Source: JBOCEF01 sp047610385
Lineage (GTDB): Bacteria > Pseudomonadota > Alphaproteobacteria > Rhodobacterales > Rhodobacteraceae
Assembly (NCBI GenBank): GCA_047610385.1
Contig: JBLGAC010000039.1
Location: 1-37,352 of the forward strand
Reading direction: 5' to 3'
DNA: 37,352 nucleotides
In this document: positions 8,034-17,550 of the stretch, piece after piece
Position numbering within the stretch: the first letter of the stretch is position 1
Layout: every line of letters begins with the position of its first letter
Notes under the pieces: generated by a model
Seen by the model: the letters and a program-made list of their open reading frames with translations, nothing else
The model's database searches: none
What the model was told of the DNA's origin: nothing
Position numbers and translations under genes: made by a program

Positions 8034-10766
8034 ATGACTTTTCTTCGCGCGCTGGCGCTGTGCGCCGCGCTTGTGGCCCCTTGCGCCGCGACCGCTCAGA
8101 ACGCTGCTGCGCCGGTTGCTGCGCCGGTTGCTGCGCCCGACAATGCCGCCCCTGCGCCGAGGGATGGCGACGGTGCGATGTCGGCAGATGCTGCCCCGGT
8201 GCTGGACGCCGCGCGCGCACCGACCCCTGAGGAACTTGCCGAAGCGCGGCGCATCGCCATCGCCTCCAATCCCGATCTGGGGCCGCGGGCCACCGAGGCC
8301 GCGGCAGAAACGCTGCGCGGTCTTGATCTTGTCGCCACCCGCGCGTCCGACGCGGTCAATGGGGGGCAGGCCTCCACCGCCGCATTTGAGGTGCTGCGCG
8401 AGGAACTGACCCGCCGGCGCGCTGAGGCGCGGACATTGGCTGACCGGGCCCGCACCCTGATGCAGCCGTTCAGCACGCAGCTAACCGCCCTTGGCCTCGC
8501 GCCCGAAGGCGGCGTGGCCGAACCCCATGACGTCGCCATTGTGCGCAGTGTGATCAAGGATCTGATCGCCGGCCTCGACAGCCTTGCGCGTCAGGGCGAA
8601 CTGGCTGTCGCCCGTTTCGACGCCTTGATCAGGGACATCGACACACTGGTCCGCGACCGGTTTGCCGCGCAACTGGCCGCGCGCGGGCCGTCGCCGCTTG
8701 ATCTTGCCGATTGGCCTGAGGCGGCACAAGAGGTCGGCAGCGCCGCGGTGCGGATCGGCGAGGAGGTCGTCAGCGCCATCGCCGATCCCATCAGCCAGCG
8801 TGAGCGTGAAAAGCGTCTGCCGCTGCTTGTGGCCGCCGTCGCGTTCGCGCTGATCCTGGGGCTTTGGCTGCGCAGGCGGCTGATTGCCTTGCTGATGCGG
8901 GCGGCCCCGGACGGGGCCGGGCGCGGACGCCGGGTCGCGGTCGGTGCCATGATCGCGGCTGCGCGGTTGCTGCTGCCCGCCGCATCCTTGGCCATCGTGT
9001 ATTTCGTGCTGCGCTACAGCGGCATTCTGGGCCCCAAGGGCGCTGAATTGCTGGGGCACGCGGCCTCTGGCGCAGCGACGCTGATCGCGGCGCAGGGCAT
9101 TGCATGGGCGTATTATTCGCCCAGAAACCCGCGGTTCCGGCTGTCTCGCCTTGAAGACGCGCAGGCGATGCGCGCGGTGTGGCTGGCGGTCGGGCTGGGC
9201 GTGGTTCTGTTTGTCGACAAGCTGCTGGTGAGCGGCGGCGTGGCGTTCGATTATTCGGCCGACACGCTGTCGGTGCTGAACTTTGCGGTGCTGGCCTTTG
9301 GGGCGGTGTTCATGTGGGGGCTGGCCGGGCTGGTGCGCCCAAGCGTCGATGACATGGCGGCCACCAAGGTCGATGCGGACAGCATAGCGGCTTATACGCC
9401 CACAAACGATGACGATGATCCGTCGATGATCGGGCGCCGCTTGATGATCTTTGGTGCGCTGGCCATGCGGTTGGTGGCGGTCGCCTCGGTGCTGCTGTCG
9501 CTGGGCGGCTACTATGCTGCGTCGCGCTATCTGTTCATCCCGACAACCAAGACCCTGGGGCTGCTTGCCGGTGGCATGCTGATTTTCATCATGATCCGCG
9601 ACGGGGTTGACGCCTATCTGTCCTCGGGCACCGACGACGCCGCCCCGAGCACTGAGCAGAAATCGGGTGGGCTGCGCCTGCTGCCCATTTTTGCGGGCTT
9701 CATGATCTTCCTGGCGATGATCCCGCAGCTGGCGCTGATCTGGGGCGCGCGCAACGCCGATCTGGTTGAGGCATGGAGCCTGATCTCCGGCGGGCTTCAG
9801 ATGGGCGACGTGCGCCTGTCGCCGGTGGATTTCCTGACCTTCGCGCTGGTCTTCATCAGCGTCTACATGGTGTCGCGCCTGCTGCAGACGTTGCTGCGCA
9901 AGGCGGTATTGCCGAACACGCGGCTCGATTCAGGTGCGCGTAATGCGGTGGCCTCCTTTATGGGCTATGCCGGGTTCGCCATTGCCGCCATCGCGGGTGT
10001 GTCGGCGGCCGGGCTGGACCTGTCGTCGCTGGCCATCGTTGCAGGTGCCCTGTCGGTCGGCATCGGCTTTGGCCTGCAGAACGTGGTGAACAACTTCGTG
10101 TCGGGCATCATTCTGCTGATTGAGCGGCCCATCAAAGTCGGTGACTGGATTGTGGTTGGCGGCACCCATGGCACGGTGCGCAAAATCTCGGTGCGCGCCA
10201 CGGAAATTGAGACTTTTGACCGCGCGACGCTGATCGTGCCGAACGGGGATCTGATTTCGACCTCGGTGATGAACATGACCCATGGCAACAATGTCGGCCG
10301 GGCGATCATTCCTGTGGGCGTCGCCTATGGCACCGATGTGGAGCAGGTGCGCGACATCCTCAGCAGGATCTCGACCACCCATCCGGCGGTGCTGCGCTAT
10401 CCCGCGCCGCAGGTGCTGTTCATGCAATTCGGGGCGGATTCGCTGAACTTTGAAATCCGCGCCATCCTGCGCGATGTGGGGCAGGTGCTCGCGGTCCAGT
10501 CGCACATGAACTATGAGATCGAGCGGGAATTCCGGCGCGCCGGGATTGAGATCCCCTTTGCGCAGCGCGATCTGCACATCCGCAACCCCGAAGGGCTGGG
10601 CCAGGCGCTGGCCGCCGCAATGCGCCCGCAGCCGCCCACCGCGCGTGTGGTGGACAGGGATGTGGTCGCCGGGGGCGCGCCCGAAACCGACCCGGCGGCG
10701 GGCCCGTCGGCAGGGCAAGCCGGGCTAAGCGCCCCTGATGACAGCGTGGGAGACGGCACAAAATGA
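8034..10766 (+). CDS. Large mechanosensitive channel, MscS family with DUF3772-like N-terminus
   Basis: This 910-residue inner-membrane protein opens to release solutes under osmotic down-shock. It starts with a signal peptide (LRALALCAALVAP, cleavage near ATAQ), then a tandem AAPV linker and a helical periplasmic domain to about residue 255, like DUF3772. About eleven membrane segments follow. The MscS core is near residues 660-860: the pore helix VAGALSVGIGFGLQNVVNN, then the beta domain with VGDWIVVGGTHGTV and ATEIETFDRATLIVPNGD. The start is ATG 8034, with AAGGAG 10 bases upstream. The stop overlaps the next start (ATGA). The C-terminal 50 residues are low-complexity. Confidence 0.92.
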   Translation: MTFLRALALCAALVAPCAATAQNAAAPVAAPVAAPDNAAPAPRDGDGAMSADAAPVLDAARAPTPEELAEARRIAIASNPDLGPRATEAAAETLRGLDLVATRASDAVNGGQASTAAFEVLREELTRRRAEARTLADRARTLMQPFSTQLTALGLAPEGGVAEPHDVAIVRSVIKDLIAGLDSLARQGELAVARFDALIRDIDTLVRDRFAAQLAARGPSPLDLADWPEAAQEVGSAAVRIGEEVVSAIADPISQREREKRLPLLVAAVAFALILGLWLRRRLIALLMRAAPDGAGRGRRVAVGAMIAAARLLLPAASLAIVYFVLRYSGILGPKGAELLGHAASGAATLIAAQGIAWAYYSPRNPRFRLSRLEDAQAMRAVWLAVGLGVVLFVDKLLVSGGVAFDYSADTLSVLNFAVLAFGAVFMWGLAGLVRPSVDDMAATKVDADSIAAYTPTNDDDDPSMIGRRLMIFGALAMRLVAVASVLLSLGGYYAASRYLFIPTTKTLGLLAGGMLIFIMIRDGVDAYLSSGTDDAAPSTEQKSGGLRLLPIFAGFMIFLAMIPQLALIWGARNADLVEAWSLISGGLQMGDVRLSPVDFLTFALVFISVYMVSRLLQTLLRKAVLPNTRLDSGARNAVASFMGYAGFAIAAIAGVSAAGLDLSSLAIVAGALSVGIGFGLQNVVNNFVSGIILLIERPIKVGDWIVVGGTHGTVRKISVRATEIETFDRATLIVPNGDLISTSVMNMTHGNNVGRAIIPVGVAYGTDVEQVRDILSRISTTHPAVLRYPAPQVLFMQFGADSLNFEIRAILRDVGQVLAVQSHMNYEIEREFRRAGIEIPFAQRDLHIRNPEGLGQALAAAMRPQPPTARVVDRDVVAGGAPETDPAAGPSAGQAGLSAPDDSVGDGTK

Positions 10767-11479
10767 CCGAACCTCTGTTTCTTGAAGACGCCTATCTTTT
10801 CGGCACCGACGCGGTGGTGCGCGCGGTCAACGACCAAGGCGGCGTGACGCTCGACCGATCGATCTTTTACCCTGCGGGCGGCGGACAGCCCGGCGATGTC
10901 GGGCGGCTGGTCTGGGCGGGCGGAGAGATGGCCGTGGTGGCCACGGTGAAGGGCGAAGGCGTCGCCACCGTGCTGATCCCCGCTGAGGGTGCCGCATCCC
11001 CCCGGCCCGGAACCACCGTGCGGCAAGAACTGGATGAGGCACCGCGCCGCGCGCATATGAAGATGCACACGGGCCTGCATCTGTTGTCGGTGGTGATCCC
11101 GCTGCCGGTGACCGGCGGTCAGATCGGCGCTGAGAAAAGCCGCCTCGATTTTGACATGCCAGAGGTGCCCGCAGACAAGCAGGCTGTGGAAGACGCGCTC
11201 AACGCCCTGATCGCCGCCGATCTGCCGGTCAGCTATTCGTGGATCACCGATGCGGAACTGGATGCGAACCCCGGCCTGGTGAAAACCCTGCGCGTGCAGC
11301 CGCCGCGCGGGTCGGGCCGGGTGCGGCTGGTGCGGATCGGGGATGGCGATGCGCAGATTGATCTGCAGCCGTGCGGCGGCACCCATGTGCGCGCCACCGG
11401 GGAAATCGGGCGTCTGCGTCTGGGCAAGATCGAAAAGAAGGGCAAACAGAACCGCCGCGTCAGCATCCATTTCGCCTGA
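10763..11479 (+). CDS. alaX: Alanyl-tRNA editing protein AlaX
   Basis: This 238-residue protein resembles the editing domain of alanyl-tRNA synthetase. Free-standing AlaX hydrolyses mischarged Ser-tRNA(Ala) or Gly-tRNA(Ala). Both zinc motifs are visible: HTGLH (HxxxH, following AHMKM) and CGGTH (CxxxH, in LQPCGGTHV). The N-terminal FYPAGGGQPGD is the family's glycine-rich loop. The length fits the AlaX-M class. Its ATG overlaps the channel gene's stop, so the two are translationally coupled, although their functions look unrelated. Confidence 0.93.
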   Translation: MTEPLFLEDAYLFGTDAVVRAVNDQGGVTLDRSIFYPAGGGQPGDVGRLVWAGGEMAVVATVKGEGVATVLIPAEGAASPRPGTTVRQELDEAPRRAHMKMHTGLHLLSVVIPLPVTGGQIGAEKSRLDFDMPEVPADKQAVEDALNALIAADLPVSYSWITDAELDANPGLVKTLRVQPPRGSGRVRLVRIGDGDAQIDLQPCGGTHVRATGEIGRLRLGKIEKKGKQNRRVSIHFA

Positions 11480-11784
11480 GCGCCAAGGGGGCGGCCGGGC
11501 TCGGGGGGCATCCGCCCCCGCTCGCCCGCCCGCGCACGCCAAAGGGGCGTGCGGGCGCGCCAATCCGGGCGCCTGCGCGGGTGGCCAGCGGCGCTGGGCG
11601 TGGGATGGGGCGCGCCGCGCCACTTTGGTGCGGCGCGGCTGGCGACGTGGGAGGGCCCTCCCCGACGACGGACGCCGCTTTGGCGCGAAAACCGGGGATA
11701 ACGCGCGCCCGCGCTTGATCCCGCGGCCTCTGTCTTCTAAGCCTCAATGAACCTTGAACAACCGCCTCTGGAGGAAAGCCGCCG
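11480..11784. other. GC-rich intergenic stretch with two stem-loops
   Basis: No gene is seen here. Two GC stems follow the alaX stop: gggggcgg (11487-11494) with ccgccccc (11512-11519), and cgcacgcc (11533-11540) with ggcgtgcg (11546-11553). Neither is followed by a T-run, so they are at best weak or Rho-assisted terminators. The right end carries the ribosome-binding site of sseA. Confidence 0.5.
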
Positions 11785-12636
11785 ATGTCCGACAGCGACT
11801 CGCAGCAGATCGTCAGCACCGCGTGGCTCGAAGCGCACCTGTCGGCCCCTGACGTCAAGGTGCTGGATGCGTCTTGGCACATGCCCGACACTGGCCGGGA
11901 CGCCCGCGCTGAATACGCCGCCGCGCATATTCCCGGTGCCGCGTTCTTTGACATCGACGACATCAGCGACACCCGCTCGCCGTTGCCGCACATGGCCCCC
12001 CCGCCTGAGAAATTCGTGTCGCGGATGCGCAAGCTCGGCGTTGGCGACGGGCATCGGGTGGTGGTCTATGATCAGGCGGGGCTGTTTTCCTCCGCGCGCG
12101 CGTGGTGGATGCTGCGCCTGTTCGGGCACCGCGACGTTGCTGTGCTGGATGGCGGTCTGCCCAAATGGCTGGCTGAGGGGCGCGGCACTGAGGACATGGC
12201 CCCGGTGCTGCGGGAGCGCCATTTCACCGCCCGCCGCAACGCCGCCCTTGTGCGCGACGTGACCCAGGTTGCCGCAACCACCAAGCTGGGGTCTGAGCAG
12301 GTCGTCGACGCGCGCTCCGCCCCCCGTTTTCGCGGAGAGGCGCCGGAGCCGCGTCCTGGCCTGCGGTCCGGCCACATCCCCGGCGCGCTGAACCTGCATT
12401 ACGCGCAGCTGCTGAACGCCGACGGCACCATGAAGGATGAGGACGCGATCAAGGCCGCGTTCCACGGCGCGGGCGTGGATCTGGGCAAACCGATCGTGTC
12501 GTCCTGCGGGTCAGGCGTGACGGCGTGTATTCTTGATCTGGCGCTGGAGCGGATCGGCCACCGCCGCCACGCGGTCTATGACGGGTCATGGGCTGAATGG
12601 GGCATGTTCCCGGACCTGAAGGTCGAACTGGGATGA
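11785..12636 (+). CDS. sseA: 3-mercaptopyruvate sulfurtransferase
   Basis: This 283-residue protein has two rhodanese domains. The C-terminal active-site loop is SCGSGVTA with catalytic Cys241; CGSGVTA marks mercaptopyruvate sulfurtransferases, whereas thiosulfate enzymes carry CRKGVTA. The inter-domain motif PGAAFFDIDDISD and LRSGHIPGALN are also typical. It transfers sulfur from 3-mercaptopyruvate to thiols, linking cysteine breakdown with persulfide formation. GGAGG lies 8 bases before the ATG. The GNAT gene starts within its stop codon. Confidence 0.95.
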   Translation: MSDSDSQQIVSTAWLEAHLSAPDVKVLDASWHMPDTGRDARAEYAAAHIPGAAFFDIDDISDTRSPLPHMAPPPEKFVSRMRKLGVGDGHRVVVYDQAGLFSSARAWWMLRLFGHRDVAVLDGGLPKWLAEGRGTEDMAPVLRERHFTARRNAALVRDVTQVAATTKLGSEQVVDARSAPRFRGEAPEPRPGLRSGHIPGALNLHYAQLLNADGTMKDEDAIKAAFHGAGVDLGKPIVSSCGSGVTACILDLALERIGHRRHAVYDGSWAEWGMFPDLKVELG

Positions 12637-13190
12637 GCGGCGTGGGCCAGATCCCCGAGGAGGACGAGATCGAATGCATCGTCACGTTCCTTGAGATGAC
12701 CGCCCGCCCCAAAGGGCCGTTTGCGCGCCTGCCGATGAACGCGCCGGTGTCGCTGATCCGCGCGGTAGAGCCGCCGCTGCGCTGGTTCTTCCACCTTTAT
12801 GACGGGGTGGGGGAGCATCACGCATGGACCGACCGTCATCATGAGGACCCCGCGAAGGTGCTGGCCTTTCTGCACGATCCGAACGTGAGCCTGTTTTCGC
12901 TGATGCATGACGGCTGGCCTGGAGGCTTTTTCATGCTTGATCACCGCAAACCGGGCGTCTGCGATTTGGCGTATTTTGGCGTTGCGCCCCAATTGCTGGG
13001 CCGCGGCTATGGCAAATGGCTGCTGGGTGAGGCGATCCAGACCGGTTGGGACCGTGAGGGGACCACGCGGATGAGTGTGAACACCTGCACGCTGGACCAC
13101 GCGCGGGCGCTGCCTTTGTATCAGCGCATGGGCTTCAGCCCGGTGCGCCGGGTGGTGGAGCGCCGCAAGCGGCCTGGCCCGGCGGCCTGA
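12633..13190 (+). CDS. GNAT-family N-acetyltransferase
   Basis: This 185-residue protein carries the GNAT acetyl-CoA loop as GVAPQLLGRGYGKWLL (Q/RxxGxG/A), with VNTCTLDHARALPLYQRMGF near the C-terminus, the usual strand beta-6/7 region. ATG 12633 overlaps the sseA stop (ATGA), so translation is coupled; the frame's earlier start inside sseA is less likely. The substrate cannot be told. An sseA-GNAT pair of this kind is common in Rhodobacterales as I know it. No terminator is evident downstream. Confidence 0.88.
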   Translation: MSGVGQIPEEDEIECIVTFLEMTARPKGPFARLPMNAPVSLIRAVEPPLRWFFHLYDGVGEHHAWTDRHHEDPAKVLAFLHDPNVSLFSLMHDGWPGGFFMLDHRKPGVCDLAYFGVAPQLLGRGYGKWLLGEAIQTGWDREGTTRMSVNTCTLDHARALPLYQRMGFSPVRRVVERRKRPGPAA

Positions 13191-13374
13191 CGCCGCCCAA
13201 GAAGTGCCGTCCATGATCCGCCGTTCCGGGACCCCGGGGCGGCGTTTTCGCGTTCAGGGGGGACGCGCGGCGCGGCGTGCATAACTTTCGAATCAAATGC
13301 CGCGGAGTCGCCCGCGCGGCTTGAGCCACCTTGTGGTTGATTATTTCGTTCAGGGGCTGGGTTCGGCGCAGATT

Positions 13375-13389
13375 TTAACGCGCTGTTAA
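13375..13389 (+). promoter_or_regulatory. CtrA-like binding site
   Basis: The sequence ttaaCGCGCTGttaa is a full TTAA-N7-TTAA site, the CtrA consensus except for the optional last C. CtrA is the alphaproteobacterial cell-cycle regulator. The site lies 341 bases before the nrdJ start, so direct promoter control is uncertain. Confidence 0.5.
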
Positions 13390-13400
13390 GACCTTCGATT

Positions 13401-13447
13401 CTGTCCACAGGCGCCCTGTGCATAAGTCCGGGGCAACTTGTGGATGA
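13401..13447. promoter_or_regulatory. Cluster of three DnaA-box-like sequences
   Basis: Within 47 bases are ctgtccaca (13401-13409, plus, two mismatches to TTATCCACA), ttatgcaca (13417-13425, minus, one mismatch) and tcatccaca (13439-13447, minus, one mismatch). The middle one fits the relaxed form TTATNCACA. The cluster begins 11 bases after the CtrA-like site. DnaA acts on nrd promoters in E. coli; a role here is inference. Confidence 0.45.
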
Positions 13448-13584
13448 ATTCAGAGCGTTGCTAATTCGTTCTCCCACCCATAGTATGTGGCCTTCGGTCA
13501 ATGACGAAATCTATGGTCGATGTCGAAAAACTGTCTTGATGCTGACCCAAGTTTCCCTATCCTTAGGCTAACGGCGACGCAGGC

Positions 13585-13600
13585 ACACCACATATGGTGT
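13585..13600 (+). promoter_or_regulatory. NrdR-box-like palindrome
   Basis: The sequence acaccacatatggtgt is a perfect 16-bp palindrome close to the NrdR box acaCwAtATaTwGtgt. NrdR represses ribonucleotide reductase genes when dATP is high. A weak second half-site, acacaagaataccaag, starts 53 bases later, which is five helical turns. The palindrome lies 130 bases before the nrdJ start. Confidence 0.6.
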
Positions 13601-13729
13601 CACCCCGGTCGCGACGGCAGGCCCCACGCCGCTAGAAACACAAGAATACCAAGGTCCCTTGATGGGCCGCTCCGCGCCCGACCGCCCCGGACGCGGCGAA
13701 ACATATAAGTTTGGCTCAGGAACAGCGAC

Positions 13730-16700
13730 ATGCAGATCGAACGCCGGTTCACCGAAGAAGGCGCCTCTCCCTATGCGGCGATCGAATTCCGCAAAACCAG
13801 TTCGGAGATCCGCAATCCCGACGGGTCTGTGGTGTTCAAGCTGGCCGACATTGCCGTGCCCGCAGCCTGGAGCCAGGTTGCCGCCGACGTGCTGGCCCAG
13901 AAATACTTTCGCAAGGCTGGCGTTCCCGCTGCCTTGGTGAAGGTCGAAGAAGACGGCGTGCCGGAGTTTCTGTGGCGCTCCGCCCCTGACGACGCCAAGC
14001 TGAAGCGCATCCCCAAGGATCGCCGCTTTGTGGGCGAATCCACCGCGACGCAGGTGTTCGACCGTCTGGCCGGTGCATGGGCGTATTGGGGCTGGAAGGG
14101 CGGCTATTTCACCACCGAAGCCGACGCGCAGGCCTATTACGACGAAATGCGCTACACGCTGGCCGCCCAGATGGGCGCGCCCAATTCGCCCCAGTGGTTC
14201 AACACCGGGCTGCACTGGGCGTATGGCATTGACGGGCCGTCCCAGGGCCATTTCTACGTGGATTACCAGACCGGTGAGCTGGTAAAATCCCTGACGGCGT
14301 ATGAGCATCCCCAGCCCCATGCCTGCTTCATCCAATCGGTGTCCGACGATCTGGTGAACGATGGCGGGATCATGGATCTGTGGACCCGTGAGGCGCGGCT
14401 GTTCAAATACGGCTCGGGCACCGGCACCAACTTCTCCAACCTGCGCGGCGAGGGTGAAAGCCTTGCGGGCGGCGGCAAATCCTCAGGCCTGATGTCGTTC
14501 CTGAAGATCGGCGACCGGGCCGCGGGCGCCATCAAATCGGGCGGCACCACGCGCCGCGCCGCCAAGATGGTGATCTGCGACATGGATCACCCCGATGTTG
14601 AGAAATTCATCAACTGGAAGGTGCGTGAAGAACAAAAGGTTGCATCGCTGGTCGCCGGCTCCAAGGCCCATGAAAGCCTGTTGAACGAGATCTTCGGCGC
14701 CATCCGCGGCTGGGACGGCACCGAGGACGACGCGTTCAACCCCAAGGCCAATGCCGCGCTGAAGACGGCGATCAAGGCCGCCCGCCGCGCGCATATCCCC
14801 GAAAACTATGTCGGGCGCGTGCTGCAATATGCCAAGCAGGGCTACGCCTCGATTGAATTCCCGACCTATGATCTGGATTGGGACAGCGAGGCTTACGTCA
14901 CCGTTTCGGGCCAGAATTCCAACAATTCAGTGCGGGTGACCGACGCCTTTCTTGCCGCCGTGAAAAAGGATGAGGACTGGGAACTGATCCGCCGCACCGA
15001 CGGCCAGATTGCCAAGACCGTCAAGGCGCGCGATCTGTGGGATCAGGTCGGCCACGCCGCCTGGGCCTGCGCCGATCCGGGCATCCAGTATCACGACACC
15101 ATCAACGCGTGGCACACCTGCCCGGCAGACGGCCCGATCCGCGGCTCCAACCCGTGCTCGGAATACATGTTCCTAGACGACACCGCCTGCAATCTGGCGT
15201 CGATGAACCTGCTGACCTTCCTGAAAGACGGCGTCATGGATCTGGAGGCGTATGAGCACGCCACCCGCATCTGGACGCTGACGCTGGAAATCTCTGTGCT
15301 GATGGCCCAGTTCCCCAGCCCGCAGATTGCGCAGCGGTCGTATGATTTCCGCACGCTGGGTCTTGGCTATGCCAACATTGGCGGCCTGCTGATGAACATG
15401 GGGCTGAGCTACGACTCAGACGCGGGCCGCGCCGTGTGTGGCGCGCTGTCCGCGATCATGACCGGCGTGTCGTATGAAACCTCGGCTGAGATCGCTGCTG
15501 AGGTTGGCCCCTTCCCCGGCTATGCCCGCAACGCGGACCACATGCTGCGGGTCATCCGCAACCATCGCCGCGCCGCGCAGGGCGATGTGACCGGCTACGA
15601 GGGGCTGGCCGTCGCGCCGGTGCCGCTGGACCACGCATCCTGCCCTGACGAGGAAATGATTGAGCGCGCCCGCGCTGCATGGGACCGCGCGCTGGCCAAG
15701 GGCGAGGCGCATGGCTATCGCAACGCGCAGACATCTGTGGTCGCCCCCACTGGGACCATCGGTCTGGTGATGGATTGTGACACCACCGGCATTGAGCCTG
15801 ACTTTGCGCTGGTGAAGTTCAAAAAGCTGGCCGGTGGTGGGTATTTCAAGATCATCAACCGCTCGGTGCCCACAGCGCTGGACGCCATGGGGTATGATGA
15901 AAATCAGGTCGACGCGATCATCCGCTATGCGGTTGGTCATGGCACGCTGGCCGGATCGCCGGGCATCGACCACTCCAAGCTGGAGGCCAAGGGCTTCGGC
16001 GTTGATGACATCGCGCGCATTGAGGAACAGCTGCTCGCGGCCTTTGACATCAGCTTCGTGTTCAACCCGTGGACGCTGGGCGCTGCGTTCTGCAAGGAAA
16101 AGCTGGGCGTCAGCGACGCGCAGATCGGCGATCAGCAGTTCAACTTGCTGAAGCATCTGGGTTTTTCGAAGGCTGAGATCGACGCCGCCAACGTGCATGT
16201 CTGCGGGACCATGACGCTCGAAGGCGCGCCGGAGCTGGAGGACATCCATCTGCCAGTGTTCGATTGCGCCAATGCGTGCGGCAAGATCGGCAAGCGGTAT
16301 CTGTCGGTGAACAGCCACATCACCATGATGGCCGCGGCGCAAAGCTTCATCTCTGGCGCGATTTCCAAGACCGTCAACATGCCCAACGACGCCACGATCG
16401 AAGATTGCCTGGCGGCGTATGAGCTGTCGTGGAAGCTGGGCGTCAAGGCCAACGCGCTGTACCGCGACGGATCCAAGCTGTCCCAGCCGCTGGCGTCGCG
16501 GCTGCTGGAGGATGACGAGGAGTTTGAGGACGAACTGGCCGAAGCGCCAGCCTCTGCCCGCGCCGCGATGATTGCTGAGAAGATCGTGGAAAAAGTGGTG
16601 ATGCGAGAGATCGTCGCCGCGCGTCAGGACCGCGAAAAGCTGCCCCAGCGGCGCAAGGGCTACACCCAGAAGGCCAATGTCGGCGGCCACAAGGTTTACC

Positions 16701-17374
16701 TGCGCACCGGCGAATACAAGGATGGGCGCCTTGGCGAAATCTTCATCGACATGCACAAGGAAGGTGCCGCCTTCCGCGCGATGATGAACAACTTCGCCAT
16801 CGCGGTGTCGGTCGGCCTTCAGTACGGCGTGCCGCTGGAAGAATTTGTTGAGGCCTTCACCTTCACCCGCTTTGAACCGGCGGGCATGGTGCAGGGCAAT
16901 GACAGCATCAAGAACGCAACCTCGATCCTTGATTACATCTTCCGCGAACTGGCGGTCAGCTATCTGGACCGCACCGATCTGGCCCATGTGCAGCCCGACG
17001 GGGTGCGCTGGGACGAAATGGGCAAGGGCGAGGATGAGAGCAAGTCCAACATCTCGCCCGCCACGCAGGCCGTGTCAGAGGCCGCGGTGGCGATGCTGCG
17101 CGAGGTGACGTCGCCGGGATATATGCGCAAGCGGATGCCCCATGGGCTGAGCGGTCTTGGCAATGCAGGCGGCAGCGCATCGGTGATGGCAGCCGTCAGC
17201 AGGGCTTCGGTGACGGAAACGCTGGTGGCCCCGGCCCCGATGGACAACCGGGTGAAGGCCAAGCTTCAGGGCTACGAAGGCGATCCGTGCGGCGAATGCG
17301 GCAACTTCACCTTGGTGCGCAACGGCACTTGCCTGAAATGCAACACCTGCGGCGGCACGTCTGGCTGCAGCTGA
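13730..17374 (+). CDS. nrdJ: Vitamin B12-dependent (class II) ribonucleotide reductase
   Basis: This 1214-residue enzyme reduces ribonucleotides to deoxyribonucleotides with adenosylcobalamin as radical source and needs neither oxygen nor NrdB. The active-site region GSNPCSEYMFLDDTACNLAS holds the radical Cys and the Asn/Glu pair. PNSPQWFNTGL, VVAPTGTIGLVMD and the C-terminal zinc-ribbon or redox tail CGECGNFTLVRNGTCLKC with a final GCS are all present. The length is that of the large alphaproteobacterial NrdJ. ATG 13730 has an AGG 9 bases upstream. It is monocistronic: a strong terminator follows at 17551. Confidence 0.97.
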   Translation: MQIERRFTEEGASPYAAIEFRKTSSEIRNPDGSVVFKLADIAVPAAWSQVAADVLAQKYFRKAGVPAALVKVEEDGVPEFLWRSAPDDAKLKRIPKDRRFVGESTATQVFDRLAGAWAYWGWKGGYFTTEADAQAYYDEMRYTLAAQMGAPNSPQWFNTGLHWAYGIDGPSQGHFYVDYQTGELVKSLTAYEHPQPHACFIQSVSDDLVNDGGIMDLWTREARLFKYGSGTGTNFSNLRGEGESLAGGGKSSGLMSFLKIGDRAAGAIKSGGTTRRAAKMVICDMDHPDVEKFINWKVREEQKVASLVAGSKAHESLLNEIFGAIRGWDGTEDDAFNPKANAALKTAIKAARRAHIPENYVGRVLQYAKQGYASIEFPTYDLDWDSEAYVTVSGQNSNNSVRVTDAFLAAVKKDEDWELIRRTDGQIAKTVKARDLWDQVGHAAWACADPGIQYHDTINAWHTCPADGPIRGSNPCSEYMFLDDTACNLASMNLLTFLKDGVMDLEAYEHATRIWTLTLEISVLMAQFPSPQIAQRSYDFRTLGLGYANIGGLLMNMGLSYDSDAGRAVCGALSAIMTGVSYETSAEIAAEVGPFPGYARNADHMLRVIRNHRRAAQGDVTGYEGLAVAPVPLDHASCPDEEMIERARAAWDRALAKGEAHGYRNAQTSVVAPTGTIGLVMDCDTTGIEPDFALVKFKKLAGGGYFKIINRSVPTALDAMGYDENQVDAIIRYAVGHGTLAGSPGIDHSKLEAKGFGVDDIARIEEQLLAAFDISFVFNPWTLGAAFCKEKLGVSDAQIGDQQFNLLKHLGFSKAEIDAANVHVCGTMTLEGAPELEDIHLPVFDCANACGKIGKRYLSVNSHITMMAAAQSFISGAISKTVNMPNDATIEDCLAAYELSWKLGVKANALYRDGSKLSQPLASRLLEDDEEFEDELAEAPASARAAMIAEKIVEKVVMREIVAARQDREKLPQRRKGYTQKANVGGHKVYLRTGEYKDGRLGEIFIDMHKEGAAFRAMMNNFAIAVSVGLQYGVPLEEFVEAFTFTRFEPAGMVQGNDSIKNATSILDYIFRELAVSYLDRTDLAHVQPDGVRWDEMGKGEDESKSNISPATQAVSEAAVAMLREVTSPGYMRKRMPHGLSGLGNAGGSASVMAAVSRASVTETLVAPAPMDNRVKAKLQGYEGDPCGECGNFTLVRNGTCLKCNTCGGTSGCS

Positions 17375-17550
17375 GGACCACGCGAGCTCCGTACGAGGGA
17401 CGCACGCGACAAGGGGGAGAGCGGATCACCGCTCCCCCCAGGGGAGGACGGTTCACCGATCCTCCCAACCGAACAGGCCCCGGCAAGACCACGAGCAGCA
17501 AGTTAGAAGCCTGAACAACACTGAAAAAATCGGCCATAAGGCCAGCCTTG

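Larger units (their letters stand above)
13191..13729. promoter_or_regulatory. Long regulatory intergenic region before nrdJ
   Basis: This stretch has no gene but holds several recognisable sites: a CtrA-like site, three DnaA-box-like sequences and an NrdR-like palindrome, each given separately. A TATAAG hexamer at 13704-13709 could be a -10 element, but I see no good -35. No B12 box of a cobalamin riboswitch is present, although NrdJ needs B12. Confidence 0.6.

Noticed and set aside
13191..13729. Possible cobalamin riboswitch before nrdJ
   Set aside because: I found no B12 box or matching aptamer arms, only protein-binding-type palindromes.
15416..16987. A 523-codon minus-strand frame inside nrdJ
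   Set aside because: It is antisense to a certain gene with conserved motifs throughout; it is a shadow.
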